A stretch of DNA of 64,000 nucleotides from assembly GCA_964580185.1 (NCBI GenBank), contig CAZOJQ010000002.1, forward strand, positions 1-64,000, read 5' to 3'. The notes under the pieces were generated by a model. It was not told where the DNA came from. It did not search any database and was given only the letters and a program-made list of their open reading frames with translations. This document shows positions 1 to 9,189 of the stretch, piece by piece. The translations under genes and the position numbers were made by a program. Source of the DNA: CAYWWY01 sp964580185. GTDB taxonomy: Bacteria > Thermotogota > Thermotogae > MWEM01. Position 1 is the stretch's first letter. Each line of letters opens with the position of its first letter.

Positions 1-697
1 CCAAAGCGTCCGATTGAAGCAGGTTTAGTTCCATAACGCTTTTCGGATCCGGATGAGCAATGATCATTCCGGTTCCGTCAGAAACCCATCCATATCCGAT
101 GTCTCCGATTTTGATTGCGCCTGCAATTTCGCTGAGGGTATCCAACCGGACCGACACGCAAAAGAGACCGATGGTTCTGTTCTGATGATCTTTTACTGCA
201 TGAGCAATCACAAAAATCATTCTTCCTGTATCGCGGGAGAGAACAGGATCGCTGATAACCAACTCCTTTCCACGATGTGCAATATCGATGAAATAACTAC
301 GATCACCGACCTGAGCAGTTCCTCCGCCCGTTAAGAAGGCTTGGCCAGTCATATCTATGATGAATATCGTATCGTACAGTTCTCTGTTCTCAGCAAAAAA
401 CCGTTCCAATTCCGGTCCGGCTTGGTTCCAATCCAAGCTCCGGACAACATTCCAATCCGCTATTCTTCGCGTTTCCACTATTCTTGCGCCCAGCCATTGT
501 CCCATTTCGGCCGCGCGGGCTCGAGCGACTTCCACGCTCGAGTTTTCGATGAGGCGGACTTGAGAGTTTTGGACTTGCAGAAATAGGATGATCCCGGTTA
601 TGACGAGCAAGGCGGCAATCGGAATGAGAAACCACACCAGGATTTTTGCCCGCAAAGACGGAAGCCCCCCTTTCGGCACGATTTTGCTGAACTCCAT
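1..697 (-). CDS. Cache-domain membrane sensor, probably chemoreceptor (3' part outside window)
   Basis: The frame opens at ATG 697, with AAGGGGG about 7 nt upstream, and runs without a stop to the window edge, so only about 232 N-terminal residues are visible. A short cytoplasmic start is followed by a membrane segment (KILVWFLIPIAALLVITG, near residues 18-35). The long extracytoplasmic part looks like a double Cache sensor (dCache_1): one lobe contains DTIFIIDMTGQAFLTGGG, and a later stretch contains YGWVSDGTGMIIAHPDP, typical of small-ligand chemoreceptors. The C-terminal output domain lies outside the window. A methyl-accepting chemotaxis protein is most likely, but a Cache-linked kinase or diguanylate cyclase cannot be excluded. 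It is divergent from rtcB. Confidence 0.75.
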   Translation of the reverse strand, partial: MEFSKIVPKGGLPSLRAKILVWFLIPIAALLVITGIILFLQVQNSQVRLIENSSVEVARARAAEMGQWLGARIVETRRIADWNVVRSLDWNQAGPELERFFAENRELYDTIFIIDMTGQAFLTGGGTAQVGDRSYFIDIAHRGKELVISDPVLSRDTGRMIFVIAHAVKDHQNRTIGLFCVSVRLDTLSEIAGAIKIGDIGYGWVSDGTGMIIAHPDPKSVMELNLLQSDAL

Positions 698-973
698 GAT
701 TATGCCCCCTTTCTTTCCTCATATCGCTATCTGCCCACAGTTTTTTTGTGATATACTATTCCAAGCGCATAGATAGGCAAATGCTTTTGATAATCTATTG
801 TAGCATACTATCGTATAATACTTAGAAAAGCAAAGAATCAGCAACACATATCATCCTTTCTTGGATGACATATATTTCCGAGGGCTTGTTTGAACAGATA
901 AAGCCATCCGATGACCAGAAGATTAAGATAGGCTGAAACGGATCATGAAAGAAGAATAGGAGGCCGAATCATT
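698..973. promoter_or_regulatory. Divergent intergenic region between sensor and rtcB
   Basis: This 276-base spacer separates two divergent genes. On the plus strand there is an extended -10 (TGTGATATACT, 747-757) and a second candidate -10 (TATAAT, 814-819). Neither has a good -35 at the right distance. No convincing promoter for the minus-strand sensor was found. No RNA gene or hairpin is obvious. Confidence 0.35.
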
Positions 974-2155
974 ATGAAGAACCATTCTGGAAAACCCTAT
1001 CCGATATGGGGCAGGGATCTGATCGATCAGCCGTCGGTCGATCAGATGAACAATGCGATGTCTTTGCCGATCAGTGTTGCTGGAGCGCTTATGCCGGACG
1101 CGCACGTGGGATACGGGTTGCCCATCGGCGGCGTGTTGGCCACCAAACAGTCGGTGATTCCGTATGCGGTGGGTGTGGATATCGCCTGTCGGGTTTGTAT
1201 GAGTATCTATCCGGTTGATCCGGAACTGCTGACTGAAGAGCAAGATGTCTTGATCCAATGCATGCAGCGATCCACTCAGTTTGGGGTTGGCGCCCATTGG
1301 GATCCCCCCAAGGATCACCCTATTTTGGATGACCCCGTTTGGGATTCGACTCCGCTCCTACGGGAACTGCATCACACCGCTGTGAACCAGTTGGGCACAT
1401 CGGGAGCGGGCAATCATTTTGCGGACTTTGGGATTTTGGAGGTTCTTCAGGAACACGCGGGATTGCCCTTGGAGAAGGAAAGATATGTTGCTCTTCTCAC
1501 CCATAGCGGAAGCCGTAAAGTTGGACATTCGATCTGCAGCCACTACAGCCAGATTGCCCGGAAGATTCGCTATGACCTTTCCAAACCCCTTCAACACCTG
1601 AGTTGGCTTTCGATAGACAGCGAAGAGGGAGAGGAGTACTGGCAGGCCATGGAGCTTGCGGGACGGTTTTCGGCTGCAAACCATGCCATCATCCATGACC
1701 AAATCTCTCAATGCCTAGGGTGGAAGCCCCTTCACCGGATCGAAAACCCCCACAACTTCGCATGGAAAGAGCGCTGGCAAGGGCAGAAGGTTATTCTCCA
1801 CCGGAAAGGGGCTACCCCCGCAAACCAAGATACGATTGGGATCATCCCTGGTTCGATGGCCGATCCCGCTTTTGTCGTTCGTGGCCTTGGAAACGAGCGC
1901 TCCTTGAACAGCGCGGCTCATGGCGCAGGCAGACAAATGAGCCGGAAAAGCGCCAAATCTTCGATCTCCATCCATGAACGAGCGTCATATCTCAAAAAAA
2001 AGGGCGTTCATCTGATCCAGGCTGGAATCGATGAAGCCCCTCAAGCCTATAAATCCATCAGCGAGATTATGACCTGTCAGCAAGACTTAGTCGAGATCCT
2101 GGGCCGGTTTCAGCCCAAGATTGTGCTCATGGCAAAAGAAAAGGGAGCCATCTAG
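974..2155 (+). CDS. rtcB: RtcB-family RNA ligase
   Basis: A 393-residue protein with the RtcB signature. RtcB joins 2',3'-cyclic-phosphate or 3'-phosphate RNA ends to 5'-hydroxyl ends using GTP and Mn2+. Visible motifs are PDAHVGYGLPIGG near residue 41, GVDIACRVC near 67 (metal-binding Asp69 and Cys72), THSGSR, HRKGATP, PGSM, and AAHGAGR, whose His corresponds to the guanylylated histidine of the family. Length fits the bacterial family (about 390-480). AGGAGG lies 10 nt before the ATG. The gene stands alone, with no archease or RtcA beside it, so RNA repair is inferred from the family only. The bidirectional terminator at 2262-2287 follows it. Confidence 0.92.
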   Translation: MKNHSGKPYPIWGRDLIDQPSVDQMNNAMSLPISVAGALMPDAHVGYGLPIGGVLATKQSVIPYAVGVDIACRVCMSIYPVDPELLTEEQDVLIQCMQRSTQFGVGAHWDPPKDHPILDDPVWDSTPLLRELHHTAVNQLGTSGAGNHFADFGILEVLQEHAGLPLEKERYVALLTHSGSRKVGHSICSHYSQIARKIRYDLSKPLQHLSWLSIDSEEGEEYWQAMELAGRFSAANHAIIHDQISQCLGWKPLHRIENPHNFAWKERWQGQKVILHRKGATPANQDTIGIIPGSMADPAFVVRGLGNERSLNSAAHGAGRQMSRKSAKSSISIHERASYLKKKGVHLIQAGIDEAPQAYKSISEIMTCQQDLVEILGRFQPKIVLMAKEKGAI

Positions 2156-2261
2156 CAGTGTAAGAAAGGCCAAAAAGGACCTCTTCTCTTAGGATCGATT
2201 CGGCAATCCACCGGAACAAATGTACGCCATTCCCAGAAAAATTGGTACGGGAAACGCATAG

Positions 2262-2287
2262 AAAAAAGGGCCGAACGGCCCTTTTTT
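2262..2287. terminator. Bidirectional intrinsic terminator (rtcB / S8 protease)
   Basis: Perfect stem AAAAAAGGGCC / GGCCCTTTTTT with loop GAAC. The A and T runs on both sides let it stop transcripts of the two convergent genes. Confidence 0.9.
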
Positions 2288-2310
2288 CTGTTCCATAATT
2301 GGAAATCGCT

Positions 2311-4242
2311 TTAGTACACGGGAACGACATCGTCGATTGTGAAGGTGAAATTGAGCGGAAACTCGGTAAACTCTTCGATCAAAATCGTATAGGTCCCTGC
2401 GGGAAGCCAGATCATGATTTCCGAGAACCATGTCCCAGGGCCGGCGTCATCATTCTCCGCCAGCAGTTCTTCGTCCTCGTTAAACAGATACATCACCGTA
2501 TCACACAGGGGATCTTCAAATTCGCTGGTCTTGAAGAGGTAGAGCCCGCCAACGGTGGCGACAAATTCATACTCCCATTCCCAGTCGAGGATATCGAGAT
2601 CTTCCTGATACAGCTGGAATAATTCAATATCTATAGCCACATCAAAGGCGAAAAAGAGTTCGCTGTGGGTGAATCGGTGGACTTCAAACCATTGGGCTTG
2701 GGATGTGTAGGTTTCTGTGAATGGATCGAAGTAGGTTACCTGCACTCTGTACAACCCTGCCAAAAGACCGTCGAAGTAGTGATCGCCCAGTGTCCCGGTG
2801 GTTCCATAGGAGACGATGTTGTCATCCAGATCGAAGATGATGACCACACCGAAGCCGACCGTTGGTTCTCCAAAGTCGATGATGTTGGTTTTCACGCTCA
2901 AAGATCCATATTTCATCGGTTTGAGTTCTTCCAGCATAGCAACGGTATCGATGATTCCGTATCCGACCTGTTCATTGAACGGATTGCCTCTGGAACCGCT
3001 CAGATTGGCGGCCCGGGCGGTTTCTTCCAATTGATTTTTTACCTGGATCGGGGTCAGATTGGGATGCTTGCCCAACAGCAAGGCAGCCGCTCCGGCCACA
3101 TGGGGCGAAGCCATGGATGTTCCCTGCCAATAATCATAGCCCCCTTCGGTTACAGAGGAATAGATCTCAACACCAGGCGCGCCAACAGAAGTCCATGGAC
3201 CGGTGGTGGAGAAGTCGGCAATCCCGCCGGTTGGGGTGGTGGCTGCTACTGCGATAACCCCGTTGTAGGCAGTTGGGTAGGAGGGAACTCGTTTCTTGTC
3301 GTTCCCTGCCGAGGTAACAAAGACCACTCCGCTATCGACCGCATAGTCGATGGCTTCTTTGAAGATGAAGTTGTATCCTCTTCCGCCGATGCTCATGTTG
3401 ATGACCGCGCGGTATTCGGGGTTGTTCTGAACATAGTCGGCTACGTGGATGGTTCCATCGATCAGGTAGGTGGTAAAGATCGTACCATTTTCATTCATTA
3501 CCCGAACCGGCATGATGGGCGAATCCCAAGCGACTCCTGCCAGTTCTCCACCTCGACCGTTCGCTCCTGCTGTTCCGGCCACATGAGTTCCGTGCCCGTG
3601 CAAGTCGATCAGGGGTTGGCCTTCTCCGGTCGCGTCATAAGCTCCAATAATGGTTGCATCGGCAAACTCCGGATGGTCTCCTTCGAAACCGGTGTCAATG
3701 ATGGCCAGGATGACCTGATTCGATCCTGTGGTTTCTTCCCACGCCTCTGTGGCTCGAATGTCCATCATACCCCACAGCTTGTCGATTTCCACATTGGGAC
3801 CAAGGGGTACTGCCCGAGAGATCGCTCCTCCCGTTTTGAGGAGATCCCCATCGACAACGGTCGGCGTTGGGGCTTCCATCTTGAAATCGGGCTGGGCGAT
3901 CATGACCGAAGGCTGCTTCATCAAAATCTGAACAAAATCGGCCACGCTCATACCCGCGGGCACACCTACACTGGCCCATCCGATCTGATCCCACACCTTG
4001 AGAATGGGAAGCCCTTGTTTCTGAAGAAAGTGTTCCAAGGCATTGAAATCGGTATATTTCGCAAGGACATGCTGGTCCGCGTACTCCAGTCCTTCGTAGT
4101 TGAACAGACTGATGGCGAGAGGGTCGGCTGTTCCACCGATCGGATCCGGGCGGTGGGCGGGGTTGGATACCTGCGTACAGCTAACCAGCGCGATCAGAAG
4201 CACGATGGTCATTAGATATAAGAAGTTCTTTTTCACATTCAT
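2311..4242 (-). CDS. Lipoprotein S8 (subtilisin-like) serine protease
   Basis: A 643-residue secreted protease. A lipoprotein signal with lipobox LVSC lies at residues 15-22. A propeptide-like region (about 45-120) precedes the catalytic domain (about 155-440). The triad is complete: Asp183 (AIIDTGFEG), His217 (HGHGTHVAGT) and Ser376 (GTSMASPHVAG), with oxyanion Asn314 (TSAGND). The C-terminal ~200 residues form beta-sandwich-like domains ending in a pre-peptidase-C-like segment. The reading frame could also open at GTG 4245, but AAGGAG lies 7 nt before ATG 4242 and only 4 nt before the GTG, so 4242 is preferred. It sits 24 nt behind another lipoprotein gene and shares its promoter. The likely role is a membrane-anchored extracytoplasmic protease; its substrate is unknown. 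Confidence 0.9.
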   Translation of the reverse strand: MNVKKNFLYLMTIVLLIALVSCTQVSNPAHRPDPIGGTADPLAISLFNYEGLEYADQHVLAKYTDFNALEHFLQKQGLPILKVWDQIGWASVGVPAGMSVADFVQILMKQPSVMIAQPDFKMEAPTPTVVDGDLLKTGGAISRAVPLGPNVEIDKLWGMMDIRATEAWEETTGSNQVILAIIDTGFEGDHPEFADATIIGAYDATGEGQPLIDLHGHGTHVAGTAGANGRGGELAGVAWDSPIMPVRVMNENGTIFTTYLIDGTIHVADYVQNNPEYRAVINMSIGGRGYNFIFKEAIDYAVDSGVVFVTSAGNDKKRVPSYPTAYNGVIAVAATTPTGGIADFSTTGPWTSVGAPGVEIYSSVTEGGYDYWQGTSMASPHVAGAAALLLGKHPNLTPIQVKNQLEETARAANLSGSRGNPFNEQVGYGIIDTVAMLEELKPMKYGSLSVKTNIIDFGEPTVGFGVVIIFDLDDNIVSYGTTGTLGDHYFDGLLAGLYRVQVTYFDPFTETYTSQAQWFEVHRFTHSELFFAFDVAIDIELFQLYQEDLDILDWEWEYEFVATVGGLYLFKTSEFEDPLCDTVMYLFNEDEELLAENDDAGPGTWFSEIMIWLPAGTYTILIEEFTEFPLNFTFTIDDVVPVY

Positions 4243-4266
4243 CACCTCGCTCCTTTTCTAGATAGC

Positions 4267-5778
4267 CTAATTGCCGGCATCGGTTGTTGTGGTAAACATA
4301 AACTCGCCGTTGATCGATCCGTTGGTCCAATACACATCTGGTTGTCCTGCATAACTGAACGCTCGGGCCCAGTTCAAACCATCGCCGATCCATTGGCTGT
4401 ATTCAAGCGCGTGCGCATAATAGATGTCCCAGGAGTAGATCCCGCCCGGTTCCAATTCGAATGGCAAGTCGTAGAACAGATCGTCTTCGATGTCTTCGTC
4501 CAGGATCCTCCACCATGTGGCGTCAAAGAGGTGGATCGAATAGTCCATCCAAGATAAGGCAAAATCAGCGGCTGTTCCACCGAGGTATTCCAGCTCCCAC
4601 TCAAATGTCGGTTGTAGGTCCACATCCGCTTCATTGTGCGCAGGACTGTCCAGATACACGGCAAATCCCGGCAATGGCCAGACATGTCGGATGATCGGAG
4701 TGGCTTGAGAATCACCCAAAGAGTTGAAAGGGATGATCTTGTAGAATGTGAGTTTGTTGGGCGCCAGATCGTATCCATGATCATTGAAATTGGCGGTGGT
4801 GGTCATGCCCACCAGGTGGTAGTCCTCTCCGTCGAAGCTCCGATAGACCTTGTACCCCGTGGCGTTGGCCACTCCGGCCCAAGCCAGGGCGCAGGTCACC
4901 GTGATGTCTGCGGTGAAGATCCGTTCCTGGAGAATATCTTGGGATAGAGCCAGGGTTTCCAGTTCGCGCACTTCGATGTTCCGCGGCACAGAAACAGGGC
5001 TCTTGGCTGTCGGATTGGATCGAGGTTCGGCATAGTAGGCAAACTTGGTTCCCAAGGTCGTTGCCGTTAGCTGGACGATCGTTGTCGCACCAGGAAGTGT
5101 TTCATGAACAACGGGGTTGTTGAAGGTAATGGGCATGTAGTGCAAGGTAGTGTTTTGATTTCGATCATAGATCAAAAATCGCAAGTAGGTGGGCCCACTG
5201 GGATACGCAGCTGTGTTGATAGAAGCCTGGGCTTCGTTGACATCGAATGCAGCGACGACCCTTTGCCCTCTCTGCTCACCGCCAACCCAAACGTAGATCG
5301 CGTAATTCTCAAACTGCGTGCCAATTTGGATATCCAGATCGATCGTGCCGGTCACCACATCGCCGGCTTGTACTCCCTCAACGGTCAGCAATGGGGGCAC
5401 TCGGGTCCAATTGGGGTTGAACAGGGCCCGCAAAGGAAGATGATAGGTGTACCCTTGGACCGCGGAGGCGATCACTCCTTGGATCTTACCAACGCTGTAC
5501 CCATCCTTGGTAATGATGATGTCTCCAGGGACCGTAAAGATGTTAGCCGGATAGGAAACCTCCGCATTCGCAACTACGGGGCCTCCGAAATTCTCGGTGA
5601 CCACGCCTTCGATGGTCATCGCGTTCCGCGCCCCCACTCCTGCGGCTTGCTGAATCACAAATCGACCATCCGCGTCGGTCTGAACCTGAAGAATCGGGAC
5701 CGGAGCCGGCCCTACGGTACAAGACATGACTGCGACAAGAACCAAAATCATAACCAGTGGAAAAAGATACCTTTTCAT
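4267..5778 (-). CDS. Surface lipoprotein with Ig/fn3-like domains
   Basis: A 503-residue lipoprotein: signal ending in lipobox VMSC near residue 20. A carboxypeptidase-regulatory-like beta domain follows (about 55-110, MTIEGVVTENFGGPVVANAEV), then beta-rich segments. A fibronectin type III-like module lies near 295-370 (YKVYRSFDGEDYHLVG). The tail is rich in Trp and Tyr, which suggests binding to sugar or protein surfaces. No catalytic motif was seen. It is the first gene of the operon with the S8 protease, so an adaptor, inhibitor or substrate-recruiting partner is plausible, but this is inference. Its promoter at 5959-5987 gives a leader of about 170 nt. Confidence 0.75.
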   Translation of the reverse strand: MKRYLFPLVMILVLVAVMSCTVGPAPVPILQVQTDADGRFVIQQAAGVGARNAMTIEGVVTENFGGPVVANAEVSYPANIFTVPGDIIITKDGYSVGKIQGVIASAVQGYTYHLPLRALFNPNWTRVPPLLTVEGVQAGDVVTGTIDLDIQIGTQFENYAIYVWVGGEQRGQRVVAAFDVNEAQASINTAAYPSGPTYLRFLIYDRNQNTTLHYMPITFNNPVVHETLPGATTIVQLTATTLGTKFAYYAEPRSNPTAKSPVSVPRNIEVRELETLALSQDILQERIFTADITVTCALAWAGVANATGYKVYRSFDGEDYHLVGMTTTANFNDHGYDLAPNKLTFYKIIPFNSLGDSQATPIIRHVWPLPGFAVYLDSPAHNEADVDLQPTFEWELEYLGGTAADFALSWMDYSIHLFDATWWRILDEDIEDDLFYDLPFELEPGGIYSWDIYYAHALEYSQWIGDGLNWARAFSYAGQPDVYWTNGSINGEFMFTTTTDAGN

Positions 5779-5958
5779 ACTATTCCTCCCTTTCCCTAAA
5801 TTTGTGCTTGCTTATCGAACGTGGATCCAGATCATCCATGCCTTTCGAAAAAAGACGGATCTTCGTAATGGAAACGGGGAAAAAGCAACGGTATTACGGT
5901 TCAGTTATCCCGCTTTGATTGCTTTCCTACTGAATTTGGCTGGATGGTTCCTTAGGCA

Positions 5959-5987
5959 ATTATAGCATATATTTCTTGTCGATTCAA
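5959..5987 (-). promoter_or_regulatory. Sigma-70 promoter for lipoprotein-protease operon
   Basis: On the minus strand: -35 TTGAAT (5982-5987), 17-base spacer, -10 TATAAT (5959-5964). It lies just downstream of the MATE gene end and reads toward 5778. The leader before the first ATG is about 170 nt, and I see no recognisable riboswitch in it. Confidence 0.85.
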
Positions 5988-6031
5988 TCACGGATTCATG
6001 CCGCGCCCAGAGGTTATCAATCGCGCATGGG

Positions 6032-7420
6032 TCAAGGGCGAACATCGGTATATACCCTTCGGGTTTTCCATTTCCCTTTGATGTAATAGGTGTACAGGAC
6101 ACCTGCTTCCGCAAGATCGGAGATCATGTACGACACCCATACCCACAGGACCGGAAGCTGGAATACATAGACAAAGAGGAGGAGCAGAGGCATCTGAATC
6201 GCCCATCGAGACAGAAGGCTGCCAACAGCGAATGGGCTGTTGTATCCCGATCCGCCAAAACAGGCCGCTAGTCCGAAGGTGAATCCAAGGGGCACCAATG
6301 CGATGGCGACAATGCGCAACAAGGAAGCGCCCATCTCCATGATTTCGGGGGTCGAATCGAAAATGCCGATCAAACGCTCTCCAAGAACGAAACACAAAAG
6401 CGCGAAAGTGGCCATGAATACTGTTCCGAACAAACCAGAGATCTTTCCTGTTTTGATCGCTCGATCCACGTCATCTACCCCAAGGCTTTGGCCAACAATG
6501 GTGGAAGCGCCCATGTTCAATCCCCACAACGGAACAAAAGCCACACCGAGAATCCGGCTGCCAATGCCGCCCGCAGCAAGGGCCGCAGTACCATAGAGAG
6601 AGATAAAATGCAAAACCAAAACACCGGAAAGGTTTCGCATCAAAACTTCCAATCCGGTGGGAAGCCCTATGGTCAGGAGTTTCCGGTCGGTAGGCCAATG
6701 AAGGCGGAAAAGTCCGCGGAGGGTGGGCTTCACCCCTGCTCTTCCGCTGAAGAGATAGACAAACCCAACGACGAAAGCAAGGCTTTGGGCGATGATTGTG
6801 GCGATTGCAGCCCCGAACACTCCAAGCCCCATTCCGGGAATCGAGGTGAACGGAACGGTTTCGAAGATCAGGATCGGATCCAGGACAATGTTCACGACAC
6901 TGGCCAGTAGCATGATCTTCATCGGGGTCTTGGCGTCACCGATGCAACGAAGGGCTGTGTTGACCGAATAAGAAGAAAACATGATGGGTAAGAAAAATAG
7001 CCGGATGTATCCGTAATCAATCGCGGATTGGCGAACGACAAGATCATCGGAGAATATGTTGATCATCGGCCTCATGATCAATGCCACACAACAAGCCGCC
7101 ACAAAGGCGACTAGAAATTTGAATGCGATGGTCTGTTCGATAGAGGTGTTGGTGGCCAAGGCGTTCTTTCGGCTGTGGTTCTGGGAAATCAACGAGATCG
7201 AACTTTGTCCGATGATCGCATTCAGAAATTCCACCACCCAAAAGAGCGCAGTGAATACGGTAACGCCGGCAATCGCCTCCGAGGAAATCATCCCGATCCA
7301 GAACAAATCCACAAGGTCATAGATCATCTGGAAGCTCATCCCCAACATTGTTGGCACCGCCATCGAAAAGAGGGCCCGGGAAATGCTCCCTTGAGTCAGA
7401 TCGATGGGTTTTTTCGGCAT
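6032..7420 (-). CDS. MATE-family efflux transporter
   Basis: A 462-residue inner-membrane protein with about 12 hydrophobic segments in two similar halves, the MATE architecture (drug or metabolite/Na+ or H+ antiport). The family start pattern is visible: residues 5-35 (IDLTQGSISRALFSMAVPTM) and the second-half counterpart (LLTIGLPTGLEVLMRNLSG). The open frame extends upstream to 7561, but that part overlaps the preceding gene. ATG 7420 has AAGGAG 8 nt upstream and lies 13 nt after the L,D-transpeptidase stop, so it is the last gene of the remA operon. The substrate cannot be told from sequence. Confidence 0.9.
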   Translation of the reverse strand: MPKKPIDLTQGSISRALFSMAVPTMLGMSFQMIYDLVDLFWIGMISSEAIAGVTVFTALFWVVEFLNAIIGQSSISLISQNHSRKNALATNTSIEQTIAFKFLVAFVAACCVALIMRPMINIFSDDLVVRQSAIDYGYIRLFFLPIMFSSYSVNTALRCIGDAKTPMKIMLLASVVNIVLDPILIFETVPFTSIPGMGLGVFGAAIATIIAQSLAFVVGFVYLFSGRAGVKPTLRGLFRLHWPTDRKLLTIGLPTGLEVLMRNLSGVLVLHFISLYGTAALAAGGIGSRILGVAFVPLWGLNMGASTIVGQSLGVDDVDRAIKTGKISGLFGTVFMATFALLCFVLGERLIGIFDSTPEIMEMGASLLRIVAIALVPLGFTFGLAACFGGSGYNSPFAVGSLLSRWAIQMPLLLLFVYVFQLPVLWVWVSYMISDLAEAGVLYTYYIKGKWKTRRVYTDVRP

Positions 7421-7433
7421 GCGCGATCTCCTT

Positions 7434-8387
7434 CTAGGGTCGGATGTGGACAGGTGTGCCAACAGCCAGAATTGATTGGAGATGGTCGATATCGTGGTTG
7501 AACATCCGGATGCATCCATGAGAAATTCGTTTGCCGATCTCCCATGGCCGCGTTGTCCCATGAATCCCGTACTGAGGATTGTTTAGTTCGACCCACCATA
7601 TTCCAAGCCCGTTGATCGGACTGAGGGGCTGGAGCGCTTGCCCCTGCCAGTAGAGCATCGGTTCGGGGACCTTTCGGGCAATGTGGAAGGTTCCGACCGG
7701 AGTGCTCGTCCCCCGGCCAACTGCGACGGGGTATTCCCGAATGACCTGATCCTGATAGACTACCTGCAGTAGGCAGCGGCCCAGAAGGATCCGAAGCTCC
7801 AGAGGAGAAGGCCCGAAAGAAACGGTCCCGATCCGCAGCACCTGCCCCGGAACGATGAGGTCATCGATTTCGTTGATCCATTGAATGAGAGCTACCGTTG
7901 TTTCATGCTCTCGGGCGATCTGATAGAGCCAATCACCTGGTTGAACCGTTACTCGGGTGCGTTCGGTCACCTTGCTTTCTAACCGAAGCCCTCCTTTGGG
8001 GAAGAGAAGCCCGCCCAATCCAACCAGAGGAAATTGAAGCGTTTGATCGCCCAATCGGAGGTTCAACCGATAGGTATCCCCTTCAGGAAGGGGACTGGGA
8101 ATTCGGCCTGCACCAAAAAAAGCCCGCCCATCTTGGAAGATGTCTATATGGAGAAAGAGGTTCGGACCTTCAACCCACACGGCTTGAATGGACCCTTCTT
8201 CCTCGAGCATCCCCAAGATATGCAGGCTTGGACCGTCCGAATCCTGATAGGGGAAAATCTGGATCTCCACTCCCTGAATCCACGCAGGAGCGCCCACCAA
8301 GAGCAAAGCAAATCCTATGAGTTTACTTAACGCTGGGTTTGAGCAACTTAAGAATATCCTCGTTCTTGATTTTGATTTTTTGATCAT
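7434..8387 (-). CDS. Exported LysM / L,D-transpeptidase (YkuD) protein
   Basis: About 317 residues. After a hydrophobic export segment (LIGFALLLVGAPAW), there is a beta-rich N-terminal part and one LysM peptidoglycan-binding motif (VQPGDWLYQIAREHE...VPGQVLRIG). The C-terminal YkuD domain has the catalytic signature HGTT...SHGCIRM; the Cys is the nucleophile that forms 3-3 cross-links or attaches proteins to peptidoglycan. The start is uncertain. ATG 8387, behind AGGAG at 4-5 nt spacing, gives a basic n-region and a plausible signal peptide, but it lies 65 nt inside rpoZ. No other ATG precedes the hydrophobic stretch. It is followed by the MATE gene. Confidence 0.85.
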   Translation of the reverse strand: MIKKSKSRTRIFLSCSNPALSKLIGFALLLVGAPAWIQGVEIQIFPYQDSDGPSLHILGMLEEEGSIQAVWVEGPNLFLHIDIFQDGRAFFGAGRIPSPLPEGDTYRLNLRLGDQTLQFPLVGLGGLLFPKGGLRLESKVTERTRVTVQPGDWLYQIAREHETTVALIQWINEIDDLIVPGQVLRIGTVSFGPSPLELRILLGRCLLQVVYQDQVIREYPVAVGRGTSTPVGTFHIARKVPEPMLYWQGQALQPLSPINGLGIWWVELNNPQYGIHGTTRPWEIGKRISHGCIRMFNHDIDHLQSILAVGTPVHIRP

Positions 8388-8556
8388 AGATCTCCTGGAA
8401 TGAGGAAGCAACCAAATCGGCGATCTCGGCATGCTCCCCTCGCAAACTCATTTCCTCTTTGACTCGTTCGGCTCGTTTCCCGACCAATACCGGTACGGAA
8501 AACTTGTAGGGAACCGTTTTCAGAAGCTGATCATAGTTAAAACGCAATCGATACAT
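8323..8556 (-). CDS. rpoZ: RNA polymerase omega subunit
   Basis: A 77-residue protein directly downstream of gmk, the usual rpoZ position. The family core is visible: an N-terminal YRLRFNYDQLL followed by PVLVGKRAERVKEE (compare LV..KRARQ in other omegas) and the short helix AEIADLVASSFQEI. It assists assembly of the beta' subunit into core polymerase. A strong GAGGAGG lies before ATG 8556. Its 3' end overlaps the start of the transpeptidase gene. Confidence 0.85.
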   Translation of the reverse strand: MYRLRFNYDQLLKTVPYKFSVPVLVGKRAERVKEEMSLRGEHAEIADLVASSFQEIYDQKIKIKNEDILKLLKPSVK

Positions 8557-8580
8557 CTTCAGATCCTCCTCGGGGAATGG

Positions 8581-9189
8581 TTATAAGAATTTATACCGTT
8601 CAACATAATCGGTTCTGCGCGTCACTTTCAGCTTTTCCGCGCGGATGATGCTTTTCAGGTCCTGGGCCGACGCTTCGATGGTATGGTTGATAATGAGGTA
8701 CCGGAACTGATCGATATGCGAAAGCTCCCATTTGGCGTTTTCCAATCGGGTGCCGATCGATTGGGGATCTTCTGTCGCTCTTTTTTTGAGTCTGTCTGAG
8801 AGGTCGCGAAAACTGGGCGGTGTGATAAAGATGCAGATGGGATCCATTTCTGTCGCGAGGATGTTCAAAGCACCTTTCACGTCAAGATCCAAAAGCATAT
8901 CCACACCCGCCTGGACCCGGGTCATGACATATCCTTTGGTTGTGCCATACCGGTGCTCGTAATGAAAGGCGTGTTCGATAAACTCATCCCGGTCGATGGC
9001 CTGCTGAAACTCCTCTTCGGTTACGAAAAAATAGTCCACTCCGTGGACTTCATGCGCGCGCTTGGGTCGGGTGGTCATGGACACGGAAAATTCAATATCG
9101 GAAAGTTCTTTTAAGACTGTTTTGAGAATGGTGGTTTTCCCTGCTCCGGAAGGTCCGCTCACCACAAAGAGCAAGCCCTGTTGGTTCAC
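8581..9189 (-). CDS. gmk: Guanylate kinase
   Basis: A 202-residue enzyme converting GMP plus ATP to GDP plus ADP. The P-loop GPSGAGKTTI lies at residues 12-21. SMTTRPKRAHEVHGVDYFFV and the GMP-binding RYGTTKGYV region follow, then LDVKGA. Length is typical (about 200). It starts with GTG 9189, overlapping the remA stop (GTGA), so remA and gmk are translationally coupled. This is the usual remA-gmk-rpoZ order. Confidence 0.95.
   Translation of the reverse strand: MNQQGLLFVVSGPSGAGKTTILKTVLKELSDIEFSVSMTTRPKRAHEVHGVDYFFVTEEEFQQAIDRDEFIEHAFHYEHRYGTTKGYVMTRVQAGVDMLLDLDVKGALNILATEMDPICIFITPPSFRDLSDRLKKRATEDPQSIGTRLENAKWELSHIDQFRYLIINHTIEASAQDLKSIIRAEKLKVTRRTDYVERYKFL

Noticed and set aside
2665..4215. 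A 516-residue open frame on the plus strand
   Set aside because: It lies wholly opposite the S8 protease gene, has no recognisable domain or ribosome site, and is a shadow of the protease codon pattern.
5779..5958. Possible riboswitch in the 170-nt leader of the lipoprotein operon
   Set aside because: No known aptamer core or strong stem was recognised; the leader is noted but no element is called.
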